Source: Fimenecus sp045543095 (lineage in GTDB: Bacteria; Bacillota; Clostridia; Oscillospirales; Acutalibacteraceae). Taken from it: a DNA stretch of 64,000 nucleotides. Location: assembly GCA_045543095.1 (NCBI GenBank), contig JAZQMC010000013.1, positions 1 to 64,000 on the forward strand, given 5' to 3'. The notes beneath the pieces were generated by a model. That model was not told where the DNA came from and ran no database searches. It was given only the letters and a program-made list of their open reading frames with translations. The stretch's first letter is position 1. Each line of letters begins with the position of its first letter. The position numbers and the translations under genes are program-made. Below are positions 32,557 through 41,523 of the stretch, in pieces.

Positions 32557-32637
32557 TTATGTGTTACAATATTTTTATAAAAAATTTTTGTTAGGTTTTT
32601 GTGTTTTTCGGCACTACTCTACGAAAGGAGCGAGGTT

Positions 32638-33156
32638 ATGGCGATGGGAAGCAAAACAGCTTCCGTCACAATTTTTGAACAATGCTATAAAGATTTTTAC
32701 CCAAGCTTAATAAACTTCGCCCGTGCCAGACTTCGCGAGAGTAGTGATTTTTGTGAAGATTGCGTACAAGAGGCATATATGGTTTTGTATAATCGACTGC
32801 AAGCGGGAGAAGAGTTTGAAAATCCGAGGGCATTCCTATACAGAACACTTGATAATATAGTGAAAAAGCAAAAAACAAAAATTTTGACGGATGAAATGAA
32901 TACGGTGTCGCTTGACGACCCTGAAAATACTATGGATATAGCGGTGCAGGACCAGATTGACTGCGAAAAATACATAAAAATTCTTGAAGACAGTTTAAAT
33001 GAAGACGAGAAAGAACTTTACACCGCAAAATATGTTGACGGTAAGAAGATTGAACAAATCGCACTTGAAAAAGAACTTTCTGTGGGGGCAGTAACAATGA
33101 GGCTCTCACGACTTCGCAAAAAATTGAAGTCACTTCTTGATGATTTAATCTATTAG
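32638..33156 (+). CDS. ECF-type RNA polymerase sigma factor
   Basis: A 172-residue sigma-70 family protein with region 2 (YKDFYPSLINFARARL...CVQEAYMVLYNRL..FENPRAFLYRTLDNIV) and region 4 (LNEDEKELYTAKYVDGKKIEQIALEKELSVGAVTMRLSRLRKKLKSLL). Such sigma factors redirect RNA polymerase in response to envelope or extracellular signals. The start at 32638 follows AAAGGAG at good spacing. The next gene, 13 bases downstream, encodes a membrane protein likely to be its anti-sigma factor, and the third gene a giant surface protein likely to be its target. Confidence 0.92.
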   Translation: MAMGSKTASVTIFEQCYKDFYPSLINFARARLRESSDFCEDCVQEAYMVLYNRLQAGEEFENPRAFLYRTLDNIVKKQKTKILTDEMNTVSLDDPENTMDIAVQDQIDCEKYIKILEDSLNEDEKELYTAKYVDGKKIEQIALEKELSVGAVTMRLSRLRKKLKSLLDDLIY

Positions 33157-33169
33157 AAAGGAGAAAATT

Positions 33170-34117
33170 ATGACACAGATAAAGTTTAATAATAAAATCG
33201 CAAACGACATTTTTAATGATAACTTATTTCGCGAAGAGCTGATTAAGGCTCTCAATGAGCTTATAGATATTGAACTTACAAAGTCAGATGATGAAATCGA
33301 CTTTGAGCTTATTGATGCATATACTGACGCATTAAATGAACTTTATGACGAAAAAGGCATTGCACGTGTGTTCTGGAAATTGCAGACTGTTGAGGAATTC
33401 ACCAACAGTATTACGGGCAATAAGAAATGGAAGAAATTAAGCCTTGCTATGAAGATTACACTCACAGCTTGTGCATTATTCGCATTTGTAATCTCTGCTA
33501 ATACGGTGACTGAAAAGGTGACGGGCGTGGATGTGATTGAGCAGGTTGCAAATGCGGTGCAGGAATTCTTTATAGGCGAAACTGTTGTGAATAACGCAAC
33601 AACCACAACCACTACCCGGCCTGAAGAAAGCACAACTCAGGAGAATATAACAGAAATTACCACAGAGGCAACAACCCAAGAGGTAGAAGAAAATACAACG
33701 GCAAAGGCCGAAAAGCAGGAGGTAACGGCAACACCGCAACCGCAGATTACACCGCAAAACCCCAATTTGTCGCAGGTGTTAAGCCCCACAACTCCACCGA
33801 CTGAAACTACGACAGAAACCACAACGGCAGAGCCTTTTACAAGGGTAGATGAGGAGGTAACTGCCGCACCAATAGTAATCAAGCTTACGGGCGAATTTGC
33901 CGAGGGCTTTAAAAGGAACTATACAGTGGGTGAAGAAGCGGATTTCAGCGGACTTACAATCATCGCACAATATGACAACGGCGACACAAAAATCATATCA
34001 ATAGACGAATGTAATGTTTACGGATTTTCAACAGAAACTCCCGCCAACCGCATCGTCACAGTAGAATATGAAGATTGTTCATTCAGCTTTTTAATTCGTG
34101 TAAAGGAGGCAAACTGA
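33170..34117 (+). CDS. Probable membrane-bound anti-sigma factor with extracellular Ig-like domain
   Basis: A 315-residue single-pass protein. Residues 1 to about 85 form an acidic, helical cytoplasmic region without a recognised zinc-binding anti-sigma motif. A membrane helix follows (about 88-107, AMKITLTACALFAFVISANT), then about 100 residues of Thr/Glu/Pro-rich linker (TTTTTTRPEESTTQ), and a final domain of about 75 residues resembling bacterial Ig-like folds (IKLTGEFAEGFKRNYTVGEE...YDNGDTKIIS...VEYEDCSFSFLIRV). Its place between an ECF sigma gene and a surface-protein gene (1 base gap to the next start) argues for a sensor/anti-sigma role. Confidence 0.65.
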   Translation: MTQIKFNNKIANDIFNDNLFREELIKALNELIDIELTKSDDEIDFELIDAYTDALNELYDEKGIARVFWKLQTVEEFTNSITGNKKWKKLSLAMKITLTACALFAFVISANTVTEKVTGVDVIEQVANAVQEFFIGETVVNNATTTTTTRPEESTTQENITEITTEATTQEVEENTTAKAEKQEVTATPQPQITPQNPNLSQVLSPTTPPTETTTETTTAEPFTRVDEEVTAAPIVIKLTGEFAEGFKRNYTVGEEADFSGLTIIAQYDNGDTKIISIDECNVYGFSTETPANRIVTVEYEDCSFSFLIRVKEAN

Positions 34118-34118
34118 T

Positions 34119-37100
34119 ATGAAGAAAACAATACGATACTTGCTCACACTCTTAATAATTGCATCATTGTTTACGATTTTTGCGGTGCAAAGTAGTGCAT
34201 TCGGTCCGACAAAGGCAACGATTGAATATGAGGGGCACGAATTCAAGGTTAATATATATGAAGAAAGTAAGACTGTTACAATAACAAGTTTTTCTTCAGC
34301 AAAAACAGATATTGTTCTTGAAATTCCCGAAACCTATGGGGATTATACGATTACCGCATTGGGCTACAATGCTTTCAGCGGTGACCATGGGCTAAAGGAG
34401 GTTATTCTTCCTGACTCTGTTACCTCTATAACCGAACCATGCTTTAATAATTGTCAAAATCTTGAAAGCATTACTTTTGGCAATATGTCAAATCGTACTA
34501 TCAGCAAGAGCCTTATTGAAAATTGTCCTTCTTTAAAAACAATCAATTTTGGTGACTTAAAGGATTGCAAAATTGAAGCCTATGCATTTAAGCATTTGAC
34601 AGCACTTGAAACAGTAACCTTTGGAAATTGTGAAAATGTTTCTGTTAAAAATTATGGCTTCGCAAACAGTACAATTAAAAACATTGTTATTCCTGAGGGC
34701 GTTTCTCTTGGTCAGTATGTTTTTTCAGGATGTACTAATCTTGAAACTGCGGTGATTAACGGTGCACCTTTTCATCAGATTAAGGTGACAACAAATTCTG
34801 CAGGAGTTGAAACTCGCAGAGAAGATGTTTATTCGGAATATCTTTTTGAGGGTTGTTCAAATCTGAAAGAGGTTTACCTTTCACCTTCATACACAAAGAT
34901 TTATAACTCAATGTTCTATGAATGCTTTGCACTCCAAAATGTAACAATGGACTACATAACAGAAATTGGTTCAAGGGCATTTTATCGTTGCAAATCTCTT
35001 AAAAATCTTGAGTTAAAAAATGAGGTTACAATAGATAAGTATTCTTTCCAGAATTGTGTAGCACTTGAATATTTTGATTTCTCAAAGCTTGCAATGAATT
35101 ATGTGCCTGCTTATGCATTTTACTGTTGTTCATCGCTTAATAATATTGACCTTTCAAATATAAATAGTGTAGGTATGTATAGCTTTTCTGATTGCAAAGC
35201 ATTAAGCAATCTTGGTGATTTCAAGCCGATGCATATTAATCAATATGCTTTTTATGAATGTGAAAACCTTACTCATATTGATTTTTCAAGGCTTGAAGAA
35301 ATTGGTCGTTACGGTTTAGCACGCACAGGCTTTACTTATGTTGAATTGACAAATGATTATGAGCTTGGCGAGGGTGCTTTTGCTGGTTGTAACAATCTTA
35401 AAGAAGTGTATATAGCAGAAACAATAACAACCGGAAGTTATGTTTTTTCTCGTTGTGAAAATCTTGAAAGAGCCGTAATTGGCGATGAGGTTGTTTCTGT
35501 TAACGGATATGATTGGTTTTATCATTGTGAAAATCTGAAATCTATATACATAGGCAAAAACTTTAACCTTTATCAAAAGAACAGCGGTTATCAATTTGCT
35601 GTTAACTGCCTTGGCAGAGAGGGTCTGACAGGACTTGAAAGATATGAGGTTTCACCTGAAAATCCGCATTATTTCACAGATGACGGTGTTTTATATGCAA
35701 AAAACGTTGAGGAATACGAATACGGCACCGGTGGTGAAAAATCTGTTTTTGTAACATATCTTGTGGCATATCCCGCAAACAAAGCGGATGAAGCATACTC
35801 AACAAAGAATGCAGTCGGCAAAGATGACTATTTTACTATATCAGAATTTGCATTTTATGAGTCGAAAAACCTTAAAGAGCTTGAGCTAACAGCAACCGTA
35901 TTGTCAGGCTATAATGATGTAACGGTAACGAATGCACTTGAATGGAGTTTCGGATATTCATCGGTTGAAAAAATAACCTTTACCGATGGATGCACCTTTG
36001 AAGATATACTTTACAGAATGTTTTACAGCAGTAATCTGCGAGAATTCGATTTTGATATGTGTTATTCCTTAAACGATGAGAATAAAGAAGCCGGCGGTTC
36101 TGTTATTGAAGAAAGTGCATTTGAAAATTGTCTTAATCTCAAATCGGTTTCTTCAAAATATTGTCTTGACATAGAAGATTCTGCTTTTAGAGGATGTATA
36201 AATCTTGAAAGCGTATCATTCCCTAATTGTAAATATTTGAGAGAAGAAGTTTTTTATGATTGTACTTCTCTTAAAAATGTATATCTTCCTGAATTGAAAA
36301 GAATGTACGGACCGTCAATCTTCCAAAATTGCACTTCTCTTGAAAATATCAGCCTTGAAAATTTGCTTTATACTTATAGTAACGTCTTTAAAGATTGTAC
36401 TAATTTGAAAACAGTTTACTGCCCAATGCTCAAGACTGTGTCGGCAGGTGCTTTTATGGGTTGTGTAAATCTTGAAAAAATCAATCTTGAAAATGTAACT
36501 TCAATTGGCGAAAAGGCTTTTTACGGTTGCGAAAAGCTTACAGTTCTCAATCTTGCAAAGATAACAAAGATATATGATTGTGCTTTTGAAAACTGTACAG
36601 GACTTTTGCTCATTCAGTTTACAGATGTTGAGTGTTCTTTCGGTAAAACACCTTTTGCAAATTGTCCTAAACTTGAATTCTTCTGTGCAGAAGATACAAA
36701 TGTATATGATTATGCAATTGAAAACAATATTCCGGTTACTGCGGTAACAATCAATTTTCAGAAAAATTCTTATGAATATACGGGCAAAGAAATTGAACCA
36801 AGCATTATTGTCAGCATAAGCGGAATGACACTTGTGCAGAACAAAGATTATATTCTTTTATTTGAAGATAATATTGAGCGTGGCAACGGCAGATTAACCG
36901 TTCAGTTTATTGGTGACTTTGACGGCTTGCCGGATGCAATCAGACTATTCTCAATTACAAAAGCAGACATTACAGTTTCGCAGATTGAATATGTTGTTGA
37001 CAATGAATATTCGGGCGAAGAGGTAAAACCAAAGGTCCAAGTAAAATACGGCGAGAAAATACTCGTTGAAGATGTTGACTACACAATTACCTACAACAGC

Positions 37101-38423
37101 GGTACTGATGCAGGCTCAATGTTCTTTACAATTACAGGTAAGGGCAATTACACAGGCACGGTTGATTGTTACTACAACATTATCCGTCGCGATATTACCG
37201 AGGCAACGGTTTCAAAGAATAATGATATGGTTTACACGGGCGAAGAACTTATGCCAAAACCTGTAATCACTTGGAACGGATTTACACTCACAGAAGATGT
37301 TGACTATGAAATTCGCTACTTTGAAAACGTAAATTCAGGTTACGGCACAATGGTGATTTATGGTTTGGGTAATTTTTGCGGAACACAGCGTGTTCAGTTC
37401 AGAATTTTCGGCAAGGGCATTGAAAATGCCGAGATTTCAAAAATTCCCGACCAAATCTACACAGGCAATGAAATCACACCCGAAATCAGCGTAACTCTTG
37501 ACGGCGTTACTCTTGTAAAGGACACAGATTACACCGTAAAATATGAGAACAATACTGAAAAAGGCGTTGCAATGGTTGTAATCAGCGGTATCGGTAATTA
37601 CAGCGGTGTTGCAAAGCAGACATTCAGCATTGTAAAGAACAGTGTTTATTCATTTACGGTATTCTCTGAAACTGAAATGACTGAAACCTATGACGGTACA
37701 GAGTTAAAGCCCGAAATGGAAGTTTATTTCGGTACAGAACTGCTCACCGAGGGCGTTGACTATACAGTTTCACTCCGTAATAATGTGAATGCAGGTACGG
37801 CGACAGTAACAATTATCGGTATGGGACTTTATGAGGGCGAGAGAAGTTATGACTTTATAATTCTTCCATGTGAGATTACCGAAAATGATATTTCTGTCAG
37901 CGGAAATATGGAATTTGACGGTTCGGCGGTTGAGCCCGAAATCAGCGTATTTAAAAACGGTGCAACACTCGTTGAGGGTGAGGACTACAAGGTAACTTAT
38001 TCAAATAACAACGCGGTTGGAACTGCTTTTGTGACAATCGAGGGTATGGGCAACTACTGTGACACCATAAATCTTGAATATGAGATTTACGCACCAGAAG
38101 CTCCCGAAGATGAGGACAGAGAGGATAACAACGGTGATGAGAACAATGATACTCCTGTTGTAACACCTCAAAAACCCGAAAACTCTCAAGATAAAGAAGG
38201 TTTGCAGGAAAATGAAAACTCACAGAACAATGTGAACGATAATAAAAATGAAAATGCAGATATTGAGAACGAAACAGAAGAAAATAATGACAAAACGGAT
38301 GTTCAAAATCCTGTAATTCCAAATACAGATTGTGAATATGAAGTAATAAATGTGATTTATATGTTTCTTCTGATAGCGTGTCAGTTTGCGATAATCATTT
38401 CACTCAAAAAGGAAAAGGAGTAA
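34119..38423 (+). CDS. Giant BspA-like leucine-rich-repeat surface protein
   Basis: A 1434-residue protein with signal peptide (KKTIRYLLTLLIIASLFTIFAV). Residues about 60-890 are LRR_5/BspA-type repeats: AFxxCxxLxxIxLxxVxxIGxxAF, many with a Cys at the turn (CTSLKNVYLP, CENLTHIDFS). Residues about 895-1325 hold six repeats of about 80 residues, Y.GEEVKPKVQVKYGEKILVEDVDYTITY.., a beta-rich extracellular module. An Asn/Glu-rich stretch follows, then a C-terminal membrane helix (VIYMFLLIACQFAIIISL) with KKEKE. LRR_5 proteins are usually adhesins or binding proteins. It is third in the ECF sigma operon. Confidence 0.9.
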   Translation: MKKTIRYLLTLLIIASLFTIFAVQSSAFGPTKATIEYEGHEFKVNIYEESKTVTITSFSSAKTDIVLEIPETYGDYTITALGYNAFSGDHGLKEVILPDSVTSITEPCFNNCQNLESITFGNMSNRTISKSLIENCPSLKTINFGDLKDCKIEAYAFKHLTALETVTFGNCENVSVKNYGFANSTIKNIVIPEGVSLGQYVFSGCTNLETAVINGAPFHQIKVTTNSAGVETRREDVYSEYLFEGCSNLKEVYLSPSYTKIYNSMFYECFALQNVTMDYITEIGSRAFYRCKSLKNLELKNEVTIDKYSFQNCVALEYFDFSKLAMNYVPAYAFYCCSSLNNIDLSNINSVGMYSFSDCKALSNLGDFKPMHINQYAFYECENLTHIDFSRLEEIGRYGLARTGFTYVELTNDYELGEGAFAGCNNLKEVYIAETITTGSYVFSRCENLERAVIGDEVVSVNGYDWFYHCENLKSIYIGKNFNLYQKNSGYQFAVNCLGREGLTGLERYEVSPENPHYFTDDGVLYAKNVEEYEYGTGGEKSVFVTYLVAYPANKADEAYSTKNAVGKDDYFTISEFAFYESKNLKELELTATVLSGYNDVTVTNALEWSFGYSSVEKITFTDGCTFEDILYRMFYSSNLREFDFDMCYSLNDENKEAGGSVIEESAFENCLNLKSVSSKYCLDIEDSAFRGCINLESVSFPNCKYLREEVFYDCTSLKNVYLPELKRMYGPSIFQNCTSLENISLENLLYTYSNVFKDCTNLKTVYCPMLKTVSAGAFMGCVNLEKINLENVTSIGEKAFYGCEKLTVLNLAKITKIYDCAFENCTGLLLIQFTDVECSFGKTPFANCPKLEFFCAEDTNVYDYAIENNIPVTAVTINFQKNSYEYTGKEIEPSIIVSISGMTLVQNKDYILLFEDNIERGNGRLTVQFIGDFDGLPDAIRLFSITKADITVSQIEYVVDNEYSGEEVKPKVQVKYGEKILVEDVDYTITYNSGTDAGSMFFTITGKGNYTGTVDCYYNIIRRDITEATVSKNNDMVYTGEELMPKPVITWNGFTLTEDVDYEIRYFENVNSGYGTMVIYGLGNFCGTQRVQFRIFGKGIENAEISKIPDQIYTGNEITPEISVTLDGVTLVKDTDYTVKYENNTEKGVAMVVISGIGNYSGVAKQTFSIVKNSVYSFTVFSETEMTETYDGTELKPEMEVYFGTELLTEGVDYTVSLRNNVNAGTATVTIIGMGLYEGERSYDFIILPCEITENDISVSGNMEFDGSAVEPEISVFKNGATLVEGEDYKVTYSNNNAVGTAFVTIEGMGNYCDTINLEYEIYAPEAPEDEDREDNNGDENNDTPVVTPQKPENSQDKEGLQENENSQNNVNDNKNENADIENETEENNDKTDVQNPVIPNTDCEYEVINVIYMFLLIACQFAIIISLKKEKE

Positions 38424-38478
38424 ATAACTATGGCGGGGGCATTGCTCCCGCTATAAGACTATACGCTAAGGTGATATT

Positions 38479-38868
38479 ATGAAAAAACTTTTGTTGTCGC
38501 AGAATATAATAAACTTATTTTTAATGCTTATGTTTATTCCTTATCTTATTTTCGGTGATGAAATCTTTTTGTTTCATACTGATAATGTGCGGGATACTCT
38601 TTGTGCAAATCAGTTTGCCTTGGCTTTTATAAACACTTTTTGTTTTCTTCTTTATGCAAGGCTTAAACACATATATACAACTCGTGACGGATTTGAAATA
38701 ATTAAAACAAGCGAGAATTATATGAGAATTTTAGTTGTGATTGCGTTTGTAAGTTGTACAGTTTTTGGGATTATGTGTTTTAAAACAGAAACTATGCCGT
38801 ATATTATTCTTTGCTTTTTACATGGTATGGCAGTTCTTGCTTGTAACGGTGTGATAAAAAGAGCGTAA
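38479..38868 (+). CDS. Small membrane protein of unknown function
   Basis: A 129-residue protein with about four hydrophobic helices (IINLFLMLMFIPYLIF, FALAFINTFCFLLYA, ILVVIAFVSCTVFGIMCF, YIILCFLHGMAVLACN). AAGGTGAT precedes the ATG. It is not recognised as any family. It lies 55 bases after the giant LRR gene, separated by a GC-rich hairpin without T run, so it may still belong to that transcript, and is followed by a terminator. Confidence 0.7.
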   Translation: MKKLLLSQNIINLFLMLMFIPYLIFGDEIFLFHTDNVRDTLCANQFALAFINTFCFLLYARLKHIYTTRDGFEIIKTSENYMRILVVIAFVSCTVFGIMCFKTETMPYIILCFLHGMAVLACNGVIKRA

Positions 38869-38891
38869 AAAATAAATATGAATTTTTGTTT

Positions 38892-38922
38892 GCGGGTATT
38901 GTATAATATCCGCATTTTTGTT
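38892..38922 (+). terminator. Terminator before mreB
   Basis: Hairpin GCGGGTATT-GTAT-AATATCCGC followed by ATTTTTGTT. Confidence 0.65.
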
Positions 38923-38986
38923 ATACTATAATAGATTAACTATGTTTTTAAGTTTTATATAAATTCGTGAAATGGGAGATGTTAAA

Positions 38987-39976
38987 ATGCTTTTCGCACA
39001 AGACATTGGTATCGACTTGGGTACTGCTAACACTATTGTATATTTAAAGGGTAAGGGGATTGTTCTTCGCGAACCGTCAGTTGTTGCGGTAAACGAAAAA
39101 ACAGACCCGCCGTCAGTCGTTGCCGTAGGTAACGAGGCAAAGGATATGATTGGCAGAACTCCCGGCTCAATCACCGCAGTTAAGCCTTTAAAAGACGGTG
39201 TTATTATCAATTCTGAAATTACATCCGATATGCTTAAAGTTTTCATAAAAAAGGTAATTAACCGTTCACCTTTTGCAAGAGCGAGAGTTCTTATCTGTGT
39301 TCCGTCAGGTATTACAGAGGTTGAGCGTAAAGCGGTTCATGACGCTGCTCGTGACGCGGGTGCAAAATATGCTTCGCTCATTCACAAGCCTTTAGCGGCG
39401 GCAATGGGTGTGGGACTTCCCGTGACAGAGGCCGTGGGAAGTATGATTGTTGACATCGGTGGCGGTACTACTGAAGTTGCCGTTATTTCATACCGCGATA
39501 TTGTTACCGCAAAATCATCAAGAATAGCGGGTGACGATTTTGACGAGGCTATTATTGAATACATACGCAAAAAGCACAATGTTTTAATCGGTGAGAGAAC
39601 TGCCGAAGAAATCAAACTTAAAATCGGCTCTGCAATGAGCTATGACGGCGAGGGTGCTATGGATGTCCGTGGCAGAAACCTTGTTGACGGATTGCCGAAG
39701 AATATTGAAATTACATCTGAAGATGTACGCGAAGCATTGGCAGAGCCTTTGTCACAGATTCTTGAAACAATCCGTTCAACTCTTGAGAAAACTCCACCCG
39801 AATTGCTTGCAGATATTGTTGATAACGGCATTATGCTCACAGGTGGCGGTGCACTTCTTCGTGAGATTGACCGTCTTATTTCAGAAGAAACAAAAATCCC
39901 CGTTCATGTGGCAGTTGACCCGATGGACTGCGTTGCCGCAGGTATGGGAATCTGTTTAGAAAAGGGTAACATTTAA
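38987..39976 (+). CDS. mreB: Rod-shape-determining actin MreB
   Basis: A 329-residue bacterial actin that forms membrane-bound filaments guiding lateral wall synthesis. It has an N-terminal amphipathic MLFAQDIGIDLGTANT phosphate loop, VLICVPSGITEVERKAV, MIVDIGGGTTEVAVIS (second phosphate loop) and MLTGGGALLREIDRLI. GGGAG eight bases upstream fixes ATG 38987, and an in-frame ATG five codons earlier overlaps that site. First gene of mreB-mreC-mreD-PBP2. Confidence 0.96.
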   Translation: MLFAQDIGIDLGTANTIVYLKGKGIVLREPSVVAVNEKTDPPSVVAVGNEAKDMIGRTPGSITAVKPLKDGVIINSEITSDMLKVFIKKVINRSPFARARVLICVPSGITEVERKAVHDAARDAGAKYASLIHKPLAAAMGVGLPVTEAVGSMIVDIGGGTTEVAVISYRDIVTAKSSRIAGDDFDEAIIEYIRKKHNVLIGERTAEEIKLKIGSAMSYDGEGAMDVRGRNLVDGLPKNIEITSEDVREALAEPLSQILETIRSTLEKTPPELLADIVDNGIMLTGGGALLREIDRLISEETKIPVHVAVDPMDCVAAGMGICLEKGNI

Positions 39977-39977
39977 T

Positions 39978-40814
39978 ATGAACAATTTCTTTAAAAGTAC
40001 AACCTTCAAGGTGTTGCTCAGCGTGGCAATAGTTCTTGTGTGTGCAACGGTTCTTGCTACTGTTGTAAGCAACTCAACCTCGCCTTTGACAAATGCATTC
40101 AGCGTGATTACTTCACCGCTTCAAAATGCGGCATCATATCTCTCTGACAGGCTTGACGGTGTTTCGGGTGCGTTTATATCCTCTAAATCTTATCAGGATA
40201 AAATTGCAGAGCTTGAACAACAGGTTGCAGATTATCAGGCACAGCTTGTGGATTATGAAAAAACTAAAAAACAGCTTGAGTCATACGAAGAATTTCTTGA
40301 TGTTCGAGAAGAAAATCCCGACTACACTTGGGTTTATTCAACGGTAGTGGGCAGAGATTCTGCCGATATGTTTGGCTCATTCACAATCAATAAAGGTTCA
40401 AACGACGGAATCAAGGTTAATGACGCGGTGATTTACAGCGAATATCTTATAGGTGTTGTAACCGAGGTTAACCCCACAACGTCGGTTGTTTGCTCGGTTT
40501 TTGACCCCGCAGTAAATATTGCGGCTTATGAAATCAGAACGGGCGAATTGGGTTATGTTTCGTCAACTTACGCACAGTCAGTGAATGGTATCTGCCAGCT
40601 TTCAGGTCTTGACACTAAAACTACCGTTTCAAAGGGCGGAATTGTCTGCACTTCGGGTACGGGCGGAATTTTCCCAAAAGACCTTATAATCGGCACAATT
40701 ACCGAGGTGAAGCAAAGCGAAACGGATTTATCCGCTTATGCAGTTTTAGAAACCGAAATCAATCCAAAAGATATAAGTGATTGTTTTGTAATTACAGAAT
40801 TTAAGGAAGAATAA
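39978..40814 (+). CDS. mreC: Rod-shape-determining protein MreC
   Basis: A 278-residue single-pass protein: membrane helix about 8-30, coiled coil about 70-105 (YQDKIAELEQQVADYQAQLVDYEKTKKQLESY), then the beta-barrel MreC domain (ARVVGRDSADMFGSFTINKGSNDGIKVNDAVI-like, GIFPKDLIIGTITEV). It links MreB to PBP2 outside the membrane. It begins 1 base after the mreB stop. The stop codon is part of an inverted-repeat element separating it from mreD. Confidence 0.94.
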   Translation: MNNFFKSTTFKVLLSVAIVLVCATVLATVVSNSTSPLTNAFSVITSPLQNAASYLSDRLDGVSGAFISSKSYQDKIAELEQQVADYQAQLVDYEKTKKQLESYEEFLDVREENPDYTWVYSTVVGRDSADMFGSFTINKGSNDGIKVNDAVIYSEYLIGVVTEVNPTTSVVCSVFDPAVNIAAYEIRTGELGYVSSTYAQSVNGICQLSGLDTKTTVSKGGIVCTSGTGGIFPKDLIIGTITEVKQSETDLSAYAVLETEINPKDISDCFVITEFKEE

Positions 40815-40919
40815 AGTTTGAGTAAATTTGCCCACAGCACCATTTTTTGCTCGGGGCAGTACCTTTGTACAGCACCGCTCGCGTCAAAACGGCACTGTGA
40901 ACAAATTTCTTTCAAACTT
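40814..40919. repeat. 106-base imperfect palindrome between mreC and mreD
   Basis: AAGTTTGAGTAAATTTG..CACAGCACC at the left is answered by CACTGTGAACAAATTTCTTT-CAAACTT at the right. Inner arms CGGGGCAGTAC and GTACAGCACCG meet at CTTT. The element starts inside the mreC stop codon and resembles a small MITE-like insertion, or an operon-internal RNA hairpin. Confidence 0.7.
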
Positions 40920-40963
40920 AGTGTTGGTTTAAAAACTACATTTTTATAAAAAGAGGCAAATAA

Positions 40964-41491
40964 ATGACCGTACAAACCAAAACAAAAGTCAAAAGATATG
41001 TGGCTTATGCCGTAATATTACTTTTGGCACATATTTTGCAGAATTCACTGCCGATATTTCCCGAAATATTAGCGGTGCGACCGGTTCTGCTCATTTCTGC
41101 GGCGGTTTGTATGTCAATGTTTGAGGGTGAACTTGTAGGTGCTATAGCGGGTCTTGTGGCAGGTGCACTTTGGGATACCGTTACCGCAACGGCGGATGGC
41201 TACAACGCTTTTTATTTAATGGTTGCCTGTGCGGTTTGCGGTGTTATGCTTCGAATATTTATGCGTAACAATATTGTTACTTATATAATGATGAACACGG
41301 GCGTTACTATGATTTATTTTTTAAGCTATGTACTGTTTTTCATTACGGCACGCGGAATAGACGGCGGTACGGAAATGCTTTTAAGATATTATTTGCCAAT
41401 GAGTATTTATTCGCTTCTGTTAACACCGCTTTGGTATGTGATTATCCGTGCGGTAAACAGAAAATTTTCTTCAAACTATACTGAATATTAA
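40964..41491 (+). CDS. mreD: Rod-shape-determining protein MreD
   Basis: A 175-residue membrane protein with five to six helices, typical MreD length: YVAYAVILLLAHILQNSLPIFPEILAVRPVLLISAAVCMSMFEGELVGAIAGLVAGALWD, with the conserved pattern GAxAGLxxGLxxD. It works with MreC and PBP2 in the elongation machinery. Its position between mreC and the PBP2 gene supports the call. Confidence 0.88.
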   Translation: MTVQTKTKVKRYVAYAVILLLAHILQNSLPIFPEILAVRPVLLISAAVCMSMFEGELVGAIAGLVAGALWDTVTATADGYNAFYLMVACAVCGVMLRIFMRNNIVTYIMMNTGVTMIYFLSYVLFFITARGIDGGTEMLLRYYLPMSIYSLLLTPLWYVIIRAVNRKFSSNYTEY

Positions 41492-41523
41492 AAATCAGAA
41501 TTTCAAGAAAGGAAGTGATAAAA

